Origin: JBLHUT01 sp047629975
GTDB lineage: Bacteria; Pseudomonadota; Alphaproteobacteria; Rhodobacterales; Rhodobacteraceae
Reading direction: 5' to 3'
Length of the DNA: 13,183 bases
Assembly (NCBI GenBank): GCA_047629975.1
Contig: JBLHUT010000069.1
Span: forward strand, 1 to 13,183
Shown here: positions 7,125 through 13,183 of the stretch, one piece after another
Layout: each line of letters begins with the position of its first letter
How positions within the stretch are numbered: position 1 is the stretch's first letter
Translations under genes and position numbers: made by a program
Notes under the pieces: generated by a model
What the model was told of the DNA's origin: nothing
What the model saw: only the letters and a program-made list of their open reading frames with translations
The model's database searches: none

Positions 7125-7132
7125 TTCCTCCC
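7125..7132 (-). promoter_or_regulatory. Strong ribosome-binding site for the TTG start of hpsK
   Basis: GGGAGGAA in the transcript, with GGAGG six bases from TTG 7120. It is the strongest such site in the operon and compensates for the weak start codon, supporting TTG as the true start. Confidence 0.75.
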
Positions 7133-7144
7133 GTTTGGACTTTT

Positions 7145-7327
7145 TTATTTATCTGATGTCTTCTTTGCTGCCTCCCGCAGCAAAATGGCGGCTACGAAGA
7201 ATATGACCGAAACGATCAACAGCAGGAGTTCCTGTATGTCGCTCAAGATCACACCGCCGCCAAAGGCACCCATGGATACGTTGAGAAAGTAACAGGAAAA
7301 CAGCAGTGCGGAGATTGCCATGTACAT
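7145..7327 (-). CDS. Small two-helix membrane protein heading the TRAP operon (unknown function)
   Basis: 60 residues with two hydrophobic segments, about 4-25 and 32-51, joined by a glycine-rich turn (GAFGGG) and a short ILSDIQE loop, and a charged tail REAAKKTSDK. GAGGG sits eight bases before ATG 7327, so translation is credible; ATG 7321 is an alternative. It is the first gene after the divergent control region and ends 24 bases before the binding-protein gene, so it should be co-transcribed with the transporter. I do not recognise a family. It has the size and place of an accessory subunit or membrane-anchored modulator of the transporter. It could also be a leader ORF with little function beyond translation. 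Confidence 0.68.
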   Translation of the reverse strand: MYMAISALLFSCYFLNVSMGAFGGGVILSDIQELLLLIVSVIFFVAAILLREAAKKTSDK

Positions 7328-7396
7328 AGAAATATCCCTCGTTTTTTTAGCTTAAAAAAGCGCCAGTATGTGAACGCTAGGATGAAACATTGATTC

Positions 7397-7426
7397 TTGC
7401 AAGCGCTTACATTTAGAAAATACAAT
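7397..7426 (+). promoter_or_regulatory. Candidate promoter of the LacI-family regulator
   Basis: TTGCAA (7397-7402), an 18-base spacer and TACAAT (7421-7426), which is one base from the -10 consensus. It would start transcription near 7433, just before the GTG at 7446. The -35 lies within the LacI-type palindrome, implying autorepression. TTGCAA is its own reverse complement, so it could also serve as -35 for the transport operon, with a poor -10 (TAGCGT at 7374-7379, 17-base spacer). Confidence 0.45.
7398..7411. promoter_or_regulatory. LacI/GalR-type operator in the divergent control region
   Basis: TGCAAGCGCTTACA is a 14-base palindrome with a perfect AAGCGCTT core and one mismatched pair. 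It fits the usual TGnAAnCGnTTnCA operator form of the family. It stands 71 bases before the small membrane-protein start and 35 bases before the regulator's GTG. It is the natural site for the adjacent LacI protein to repress both directions. A weaker, three-mismatch copy may lie at 7369-7382, centred 29 bases away. Confidence 0.72.
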
Positions 7427-7445
7427 TGAGGTTTGAACTGTTACC

Positions 7446-8525
7446 GTGATTGGACCACAACACTCACGTAAAGTTGTAACACGGAGCAAAAGGCTTTTGC
7501 CCAAGTCGCAAACACCAACACTCGAGGATGTCTCTCGCGAGGCAGGGGTCTCTACGGCCACCGTTTCGAGATGTCTGAACACGCCGAATCTTGTGACGCA
7601 AGACAAGCGCGAGCGGGTGCTCGCGGCGGTTCAAAAGCTTGGGTATTCGCCAAATTTCGGGGCGCGTGCTTTGGCGGCCAAGCGGACGCATACAGTCGGG
7701 GCGGTTATTCCGACGATGGAGAATGCCGTTTTTGCACGCGGAATTGATGCTTTTCAACAAGAGCTTAGCAGGCATGGCGTAACTTTGTTGCTGGCGTGCT
7801 CATCGTACCGGGCCGATCTGGAGAACGAACAGATCAGGATGCTGACGGCGCGCGGTGCGGACGGTCTGTTGCTGATCGGTCATGACCGCGACGCAGAGAT
7901 TTACCGCTTTCTTACGCAACACTCGGTGCCTGTTCTGACGGCTTGGGTCTTTGATATTGAACAGCCCCGACCCTCGATCGGATTCAATAACAAATTGGCC
8001 ATGCAACAGCTTGTGACTGTCGTGCTCGGGCTGGGACACCGCCGAATCGGTGTGATTTCCGCGCATCAGCGTGGCAATGATCGCGCAAGGGCGCGTGTCG
8101 AAGGCATACGCGCGGCATTGTCCGATAAGGGTCTGTCGCCCGAATTGCTGCATTTGGTTGAAGTGCCTTATGGCATTGAAACCGGTGCTGCGGCGTTTTT
8201 CGAGCTGATGTCGGGTGCCTCCCCTCCGACTGTTGTTATCTGCGGCAATGATGTTCTTGCCGCAGGGGCCTTGCGGCAGGCCCGGGAAATGGGATTGCGG
8301 GTCCCGGGGGATGTTTCGATTACCGGCTTTGACGATATCGATATTGCGACACTTGTCGATCCTGCCCTCACCACTGTGCATGTGCCTCACCGCGAGATGG
8401 GCCGGCAAGCCGCAAGGTTGCTGATTGATATGGTCAACGGCGAGGCGGACCCCGGTCGAACCGAGCTGCCCACACGATTGTGCCTGAGGGCGTCTTTGGG
8501 ACCACCACCAGAAACCGGCGTGTAG
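7446..8525 (+). CDS. LacI/GalR-family transcriptional regulator of the DHPS operon
   Basis: 359 residues in two parts. The N-terminal helix-turn-helix at about 24-45 reads PTLEDVSREAGVSTATVSRC, followed by the hinge region YSPNFGARALAAKRT. The sugar-binding-like effector domain runs from about 82 to 345, with ICGNDVLAAGALRQA and GFDDIDIATLVDPALTTV near its end. The frame starts at GTG 7446, which has a poor ribosome-binding site. A TTG at 7497 has GGAG and AAAGG in front and leaves only seven residues before the HTH, so it may be the true start. The divergent position and the palindrome in the shared control region point to repression of the transporter and hps genes, relieved by DHPS or a pathway intermediate. 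The ligand is inferred, not visible. No clear terminator separates it from the converging regulator gene. Confidence 0.87.
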   Translation: MIGPQHSRKVVTRSKRLLPKSQTPTLEDVSREAGVSTATVSRCLNTPNLVTQDKRERVLAAVQKLGYSPNFGARALAAKRTHTVGAVIPTMENAVFARGIDAFQQELSRHGVTLLLACSSYRADLENEQIRMLTARGADGLLLIGHDRDAEIYRFLTQHSVPVLTAWVFDIEQPRPSIGFNNKLAMQQLVTVVLGLGHRRIGVISAHQRGNDRARARVEGIRAALSDKGLSPELLHLVEVPYGIETGAAAFFELMSGASPPTVVICGNDVLAAGALRQAREMGLRVPGDVSITGFDDIDIATLVDPALTTVHVPHREMGRQAARLLIDMVNGEADPGRTELPTRLCLRASLGPPPETGV

Positions 8526-8554
8526 GCCAGAAAACAGCGTGTAAGTTTGTCTGT

Positions 8555-9001
8555 TCACACAGGCGAGGTGCCGTGCTTCGTCGTCATCTGGGTGGCCAGC
8601 AGCAGGCTGGTTTCACTTGTTGTCACACCGTCCAGTCGCCGGATGCGCGACAGGACAGCGTCCAGATCAACCAGTGTCTGGGTCCCCAGCTCGACGATCA
8701 GGTCCCACTTGCCATTTGTGGAGTGCACCGCCTGAACGGCTGTCAATCCTCCCAGAATGCGTGAAATGCGGTCGGTGCCGCGCCCTTCGATGCCCAACAT
8801 CATCAAACCGCGCACGGGGTGCCCGGTTTGATCGTCTGCCAGAACGACAGTAAAACCGATGATAACACCCTCGGCTTGAAGGCGTGACAATCGTGTGCGG
8901 ACGGTGACACGTGAAAGTCCGGTGATTGTTGCCAGATCGGACAGGGAGATACGGGCGTTACGCCGCAATTCGGCGATAATTTCAATGTCGGGCCTATCCA
9001 T
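8555..9001 (-). CDS. Lrp/AsnC-family regulator, probable controller of arginase and ornithine cyclodeaminase
   Basis: 148 residues, the standard family length. The winged helix-turn-helix is at about 5-48 (ISLSDLATITGLSRVTVRTR, then LQAEGVI). The RAM ligand-binding domain follows from about 65 to 137, with GKWDLIVELGTQTLVDLDAV and LDGVTTSETSLLLAT. AGGA lies nine bases before ATG 9001. It is divergent from the arginase-cyclodeaminase pair with a 121-base shared upstream region. Members next to such genes typically activate amino-acid catabolism when the amino acid (arginine or ornithine) binds the RAM domain, and repress themselves. That role here is inferred from placement. It converges with the LacI gene, the stops being only about 30 bases apart. 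Confidence 0.9.
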   Translation of the reverse strand: MDRPDIEIIAELRRNARISLSDLATITGLSRVTVRTRLSRLQAEGVIIGFTVVLADDQTGHPVRGLMMLGIEGRGTDRISRILGGLTAVQAVHSTNGKWDLIVELGTQTLVDLDAVLSRIRRLDGVTTSETSLLLATQMTTKHGTSPV

Positions 9002-9020
9002 TATGGCTAATCCTGCTTTC

Positions 9021-9102
9021 GTTTCGGAAAATTTGATTTCGATTTAATCACTTTGGCCGCTATTTTCCATCTTTTTTTGGATACACACTCCTTTCGGAAG
9101 AT
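9021..9102. promoter_or_regulatory. Two similar 12-base elements in the divergent lrp-arginase control region
   Basis: GTTTCGGAAAAT (9021-9032) and CTTTCGGAAGAT (9091-9102) agree at ten of twelve positions and are spaced 70 bases apart, close to whole helical turns. Their core TTTCGGAA is nearly palindromic. Between them the DNA is AT-rich (TTTGATTTCGATTTAATC, and a run of seven T near 9072-9078). Paired, phased sites in AT-rich DNA suit a wrapping Lrp-type octamer. No sure promoter hexamers were assigned. Confidence 0.33.
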
Positions 9103-9122
9103 ATCACACAAGGAACGAACCC

Positions 9123-10049
9123 GTGGACATCAGAAATTGCGTGCTTGTCGGGGCACCTGTCGATTGTGGCAAAACCCGAAAGGGCTGCATCATGGGGCCG
9201 GATGCCTATCGTACGGCCGAGTTGTCGGAAACTCTGGTCGCGTTGGGGCACACGGTCTGTGACGTTGGCAATATTGCACCGGCGGCCTTGCGCGATGTGC
9301 AGTGTGATAACCCGCTGGTGCATTCGCTGGCGCAAACTGTCGCCTGGTCCGATGCGTTGCGGATCGCGGGGCAAGACGCCGCCGCCGTCGGGTTTCCGAT
9401 TTTTCTGGGGGGCGATCATGCGCTCTCTATCGGGTCTGTGGCCGGCATGTCGGCCTATGCCCAATCACAAGGTCGCCCGTTGTTTGTTTTGTGGCTGGAT
9501 GCGCATACCGACCTGCACACGCCGTTGACCACGGATTCGGGCAATCTTCACGGCACGCCGCTTGGCTATATCGCGGGGGCCGCTGGATTCCAGGCATTCA
9601 CCCCCATGCCGGTGCCCGTTCCGGCGGCCAATATCTGTATGATCGGCCTCAGGTCGGTTGATGCGGCCGAAAAGGCGATGTTGAAGGACAGTGAAATGTC
9701 AGCAATCGATATGCGGGTCATTGACGAGCACGGAATTTCCAAGCCGCTTTCGAGTTTTTTGAAGCGGGTCGCTGCGGCCAACGGTATGTTGCATGTTTCG
9801 CTTGATGTCGATTTCCTTGATCCGGCGATCGCCCCGGCGGTCGGGACAACTGTTCCGGGGGGGGCAACCTTTCGCGAGGGGCATCTGGTGATGGAGATAT
9901 TGGGCGACAGCGGTCTTGTCACCTCTCTGGATCTGGTCGAATTGAACCCGTTTCTGGACGATCGCGGGCGAACGGCGTCGTTGATGGTTGATTTGACGGC
10001 CTCGCTTTTGGGGCGACGCGTGTTTGACCGCCCCACCCAAGCCTTTTGA
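9123..10049 (+). CDS. Arginase (arginine to ornithine and urea)
   Basis: 308 residues, typical of bacterial arginases. The binuclear manganese ligands are all visible: H99 (GGDHAL), D126, H128 and D130 (DAHTD), D228 and D230 (DVDFLDP). The SGNLHG loop at 139-144 and E273 (VELNP) are the parts that bind the amino-acid end and guanidinium of arginine, favouring arginase over agmatinase. GTG 9123 is the start, eight bases after AAGGA. It hydrolyses L-arginine in the cytosol, and the next gene consumes the ornithine. The pair is divergent from the Lrp-type regulator and separated from the downstream gene by 30 bases, so the two are one operon. Agmatinase-like activity is the minor alternative. 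Confidence 0.93.
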   Translation: MDIRNCVLVGAPVDCGKTRKGCIMGPDAYRTAELSETLVALGHTVCDVGNIAPAALRDVQCDNPLVHSLAQTVAWSDALRIAGQDAAAVGFPIFLGGDHALSIGSVAGMSAYAQSQGRPLFVLWLDAHTDLHTPLTTDSGNLHGTPLGYIAGAAGFQAFTPMPVPVPAANICMIGLRSVDAAEKAMLKDSEMSAIDMRVIDEHGISKPLSSFLKRVAAANGMLHVSLDVDFLDPAIAPAVGTTVPGGATFREGHLVMEILGDSGLVTSLDLVELNPFLDDRGRTASLMVDLTASLLGRRVFDRPTQAF

Positions 10050-10079
10050 AGCCTGCACCCGGAATTTGGAGACACCGTT

Positions 10080-11132
10080 ATGACCGCGCCTAAACCATCC
10101 GAACTGGCCTTTGTGCCGTTTGTCAGCGTTGAAAACATGATGAAGCTTGTGCATCACATCGGCATCGAAGAAATGCTGCGGGGATTGGCGGGCTATATCG
10201 AAGACGACTTTCGCAGGTGGGAATTGTTCGACAAAACACCGCGCGTGGCGTCCCATTCAAAAGAGGGCGTGATCGAGTTGATGCCCACGTCGGACGGCGA
10301 GGTTTACGGCTTTAAATATGTGAACGGCCATCCCAAGAACACTAAAGAAGGGTTGCAGACCGTAACCGCCTTTGGTTTGTTGGCATCGGTCGGCACGGGC
10401 TATCCGGTGCTTTTGAGCGAAATGACCGTGTTGACTGCCCTGCGCACGGCGGCGACTTCGGCCATGGTTGCAAAATATCTGGCCCCGAAAGGCGCAACGA
10501 CGATGGCGATGATCGGCAACGGCGCGCAATCAGAGTTTCAGGCCCTTGCCATGAAGGTGATCTGCGCAATAGACCACGTGCGTCTTTACGACATTGATCC
10601 GGCTGCCACCCAAAAGGCCATGCGTAATCTGCAAGGGTTCGGAATGGAACTGACGGCTTGCACCTCGCCGGAGCAAGCGATGGAAGGGGCGCAGATCATC
10701 ACGACCTGCACGGCGGACAAACAAAATGCCACGATCCTGACGGACAACATGGTTGGTGCCGGTGTTCACATCAACGCGATTGGCGGCGACTGTCCGGGAA
10801 AAACCGAGTTGCACAAGGATATCCTGAGCCGTGCAAGTGTGTTTGTCGAATACCCGCCGCAAACGCGGATCGAGGGCGAAATCCAGCAGATGCCTGCGGA
10901 TTTTCCGGTGACCGAGTTGTGGCAAATGATGAGTGGCGCGGCCCCCGGACGGGTGAAAGCGGACCAAATCACCCTGTTTGACGGCGTTGGCTTCGCGATC
11001 GAGGATTTTTCGGCCTTGCGTTACGTGCGCGACCGGCTTGAGGGGACGGGGCTTTATCAAGATCTCGACATGGTTGCAGATCCCGATGATCCGCGTGATC
11101 TGTTCGGGATGCTCCGGCGCGCCCAAGAATAG
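10080..11132 (+). CDS. Ornithine cyclodeaminase (ornithine to proline and ammonia)
   Basis: 350 residues of the ornithine cyclodeaminase / mu-crystallin family. The expected active-site residues are present: K79 (GFKYVNGHPKN), R122 (TALRTAATSA) and D237 (IGGDCPGKTEL), matching K69, R112 and D228 of the Pseudomonas putida enzyme within an equivalent layout. The NAD-binding motif is GNGAQSE (146-152), with the acidic D171/D173 ending the next strand (YDIDP). The KYVNGHPKNT context is typical of true cyclodeaminases, as opposed to alanine dehydrogenase or siderophore-pathway relatives. ATG 10080 follows TTGGAG. It completes the two-step route arginine to proline begun by the upstream arginase. 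The stop is 13 bases from the converging tex stop, with no convincing terminator in between. Confidence 0.92.
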   Translation: MTAPKPSELAFVPFVSVENMMKLVHHIGIEEMLRGLAGYIEDDFRRWELFDKTPRVASHSKEGVIELMPTSDGEVYGFKYVNGHPKNTKEGLQTVTAFGLLASVGTGYPVLLSEMTVLTALRTAATSAMVAKYLAPKGATTMAMIGNGAQSEFQALAMKVICAIDHVRLYDIDPAATQKAMRNLQGFGMELTACTSPEQAMEGAQIITTCTADKQNATILTDNMVGAGVHINAIGGDCPGKTELHKDILSRASVFVEYPPQTRIEGEIQQMPADFPVTELWQMMSGAAPGRVKADQITLFDGVGFAIEDFSALRYVRDRLEGTGLYQDLDMVADPDDPRDLFGMLRRAQE

Positions 11133-11145
11133 GCCCCTATCGGTT

Positions 11146-13183
11146 CTAGGTCTTGCGCTGCATCGCTTTGGCCAAGGCGTCGCCCAACGCGCTGTTGCCG
11201 ACCGGTTCGGGCTTTTGCTTATGCGCGGTGGGCTGGACGGTTTTGGCTGTTCGCGGCTGGGGCGTGGTTGGCTCGGGGCGTTTCGCGGGCCGGTCGGCGC
11301 CATCGCTTTGTTTGCGCATGCTCAGGCCGATACGTTTGCGCGCCACATCGACCTCGGTCACCCTGACCTTGACGACATCGCCGGCTTTGACGACTTCGTG
11401 GGGGTCTTTCACGAATTTGTCGGCCAGTTGGCTGACATGGACAAGCCCGTCCTGATGCACGCCGACATCGACAAATGCGCCGAAGGCCGCGACGTTTGTT
11501 ACGGTTCCTTCCAGCATCATTCCCGCCTTCAGGTCGGTAATCGACTCGATCCCGTCGGCAAAGGTGGCGGTCCGGAATTCGGGTCGCGGGTCGCGGGCGG
11601 GCTTTTCAAGCTCCGACAGGATGTCTTTTACGGTGGGCAGGCCAAAGGTGGCATCGACAAACTGCTCTGCGCGCACCCCCGCAAAGGCGTTTGCGTCGCC
11701 CATGATCGCGCGGATATCGCGCCCGCACGCCTGTACGATCCGGCGAGCCACGGAATAGGCTTCGGGGTGGACAGATGTAAAATCGAGCGGCTCCTTGCCG
11801 TCGCGGATACGCAGGAACCCTGCGCATTGCTCGAACGCCTTGGGGCCCAGACCCGCAACCTTCAGCAAAGCCTTGCGCGACACAAACGCGCCGTGGGTGT
11901 CTCTGTGGGTCACGATGGACTTGGCCAATGTTGGCCCGACGCCCGCGACTTGTGCCAAAAGCGGGGCCGAGGCCATGTTCAGATCGACGCCCACGGCATT
12001 CACCGCATCCTCGACGACTGCGGCAAGCGATTGTGCCAGTTTGCGTTGATCGACGTCATGCTGATACTGGCCGACACCGATGGCTTGTGGCTCGATTTTG
12101 ACCAACTCGGCCAACGGGTCCTGAAGGCGTCGCGCGATCGAAACGGCGCCGCGCAACGAGACATCGACATCGGGAAACTCCTGTGCTGCCAGCTCGGACG
12201 CCGAATAAACCGATGCGCCTGCTTCCGAGACGATGACCTTGGTCGGGCGCGTGACGTGATCGGGAAGACGCGCGATGACGTCATCGACCAGCCGCTCTGT
12301 CTCGCGGCTGGCAGTGCCGTTGCCAATCGCAATCAGCGCAATATCCCGGGATAGGATCAGCTGGGTCAAAGTGGCTTCGGCCCCGCGCAGGTCGTTGCGC
12401 GGCTGGAAGGGATAGACCGTGGCGGTTGTAATCAGTTTTCCGGTTTCGTCGACGACAGCGGCTTTCACACCTGTCCTGATGCCGGGGTCAAGCCCCAGTG
12501 TACGCTTGTTTCCAGCTGGAGCAGCAAGCAGCAGGTCTTTGAGATTGCGGGCGAAAACGTCGATCGCTTCTTGGTGGGCGCGTTTGCGCAATTCTCCCAG
12601 AAGGTCCATGAACATCGCCAGCCCAAGTTTGGTGCGCCAAGTCCATGTTGCGGCGTCGCGCAACCAGAGGTCTGCCGGGCCATCGGTGCCTTTGACGCCG
12701 ATTTCGCTGGCGATCATTGCAATCGCACGGGGCAGGCCGGTGTCGGGATCAGGAGAGATGTCGACCGTGACGATCTCTTCTTTCGAGGCGCGCAAGATCG
12801 CGAGTGCGCGGTGCGACGGTATCTTTGCCCACGGCTCGCTGTGGTCGAAATAGTCCGAAAACTTGGCCCCTGCGGCCTCTTTTCCCGGGATCACGCGGGC
12901 ACAGATACGTGCCTCGGTACGCATGAAATCGCGCAGCCGGCCACGCAGGTCCGCACGCTCGCCAAGGCTTTCGCCAAGAATGTCACGGGCCCCGACCAGC
13001 GCAAGTTTGGTCGTGGGAACATCCGGAGAAATATAGCGTTCGGCCATTTTGACGGGATCGGCAGACCGGTTTTCCAGAATGTCGTTCAGCAGCGGCTCCA
13101 ATCCGTTCTCGCGTGCGATCATCGCTTTGGTGCGGCGCTTGGTCTTGTACGGCAGATACAGGTCTTCGAGGATGGCTTTTGTG
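11146..13183 (-). CDS. tex: Tex-family S1 RNA-binding transcription accessory protein (N-terminus beyond the window)
   Basis: 678 residues are in the window. The frame runs on past the right edge: before the internal ATG at 13122 it reads TKAILEDLYLPYKTKRRTKA, which is conserved Tex sequence lying about 100 residues into the protein, so 13122 is not the start. Visible parts in order are the helical core, the YqgF/RNase H-like domain beginning with TLGLDPGIRTG (near 12500), the helix-hairpin-helix region with GVGPTLAKSIV and VAGLGPKAFEQ (about 11835-11940), and a C-terminal S1 domain (about 11320-11530, GTVTNVAAFGAFVDVGVHQD). A lysine/proline-rich tail ends it. Tex binds nucleic acid in the cytosol and affects transcription and stress tolerance. 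It is a housekeeping gene, convergent with the cyclodeaminase gene, and marks ordinary chromosomal context. Confidence 0.96.
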   Translation of the reverse strand, partial: TKAILEDLYLPYKTKRRTKAMIARENGLEPLLNDILENRSADPVKMAERYISPDVPTTKLALVGARDILGESLGERADLRGRLRDFMRTEARICARVIPGKEAAGAKFSDYFDHSEPWAKIPSHRALAILRASKEEIVTVDISPDPDTGLPRAIAMIASEIGVKGTDGPADLWLRDAATWTWRTKLGLAMFMDLLGELRKRAHQEAIDVFARNLKDLLLAAPAGNKRTLGLDPGIRTGVKAAVVDETGKLITTATVYPFQPRNDLRGAEATLTQLILSRDIALIAIGNGTASRETERLVDDVIARLPDHVTRPTKVIVSEAGASVYSASELAAQEFPDVDVSLRGAVSIARRLQDPLAELVKIEPQAIGVGQYQHDVDQRKLAQSLAAVVEDAVNAVGVDLNMASAPLLAQVAGVGPTLAKSIVTHRDTHGAFVSRKALLKVAGLGPKAFEQCAGFLRIRDGKEPLDFTSVHPEAYSVARRIVQACGRDIRAIMGDANAFAGVRAEQFVDATFGLPTVKDILSELEKPARDPRPEFRTATFADGIESITDLKAGMMLEGTVTNVAAFGAFVDVGVHQDGLVHVSQLADKFVKDPHEVVKAGDVVKVRVTEVDVARKRIGLSMRKQSDGADRPAKRPEPTTPQPRTAKTVQPTAHKQKPEPVGNSALGDALAKAMQRKT

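Noticed and set aside
8526..8560. Possible bidirectional terminator between the converging LacI and Lrp genes
   Set aside because: Only a four-pair CTGT/ACAG stem at the end of the Lrp coding region and no T-tract.
11125..11145. Possible terminator between ornithine cyclodeaminase and tex (ATAG/CTAT)
   Set aside because: The stem is too short and has no U-tract on either strand.
10978..12354. Long plus-strand open frame (458 residues) opposite tex
   Set aside because: It overlaps the end of ornithine cyclodeaminase and lies antisense to well-conserved Tex domains; no family features.

Overview
The window looks like a piece of a marine alphaproteobacterial chromosome, most likely from the Roseobacter group (Rhodobacteraceae). 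The evidence is moderately high GC, a TRAP transporter cluster with a Tat-exported binding protein, several GTG/TTG starts, and a gene set typical of roseobacters that degrade organosulfonates. No tRNA, rRNA, CRISPR array or insertion sequence is visible.

Region 1 (about 1-450) is a decayed edge. On the minus strand two tiny reading frames overlap by four bases (ATGA). They look like remnants of comD and comE, the two subunits of sulfopyruvate decarboxylase. The comD piece keeps only its N-terminus and the comE piece loses similarity just before its thiamine-diphosphate motif. A short plus-strand open frame ending at 130 may be the tail of an unrelated convergent gene.

Region 2 (457-7327, minus strand) is one tightly packed operon, read right to left: a small two-helix membrane protein, a TRAP binding protein (DctP type), the small (DctQ) and large (DctM) TRAP membrane subunits, a histidinol-dehydrogenase-family enzyme, an SDR, a zinc alcohol dehydrogenase and a universal stress protein. 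This combination matches hpsKLM-hpsN-hpsO-hpsP, used to import and oxidise 2,3-dihydroxypropane-1-sulfonate (DHPS, sulfopropanediol). HpsO and HpsP interconvert the DHPS enantiomers through dihydroxyacetone sulfonate, and HpsN oxidises (R)-DHPS to (R)-sulfolactate. Sulfolactate would then go to sulfopyruvate, which ComDE decarboxylates, or be cleaved by SuyAB. No intact downstream enzyme is in the window, and the comDE copy here is broken. A strong hairpin plus U-tract between the binding-protein gene and the membrane-subunit genes probably lowers distal expression.

Region 3 (7328-8525) holds the divergent control region and a LacI-family regulator. A near-perfect LacI-type palindrome (7398-7411) overlaps the -35 of the regulator's candidate promoter and lies upstream of the transport operon, so one site could control both directions.

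Region 4 (8555-11132) is an arginine catabolic unit: an Lrp/AsnC regulator divergent from arginase and ornithine cyclodeaminase (arginine to ornithine to proline, releasing urea and ammonia). Region 5 (11146 to the right edge, minus strand) is tex, an RNA-binding transcription accessory protein, cut at its N-terminus by the window end.
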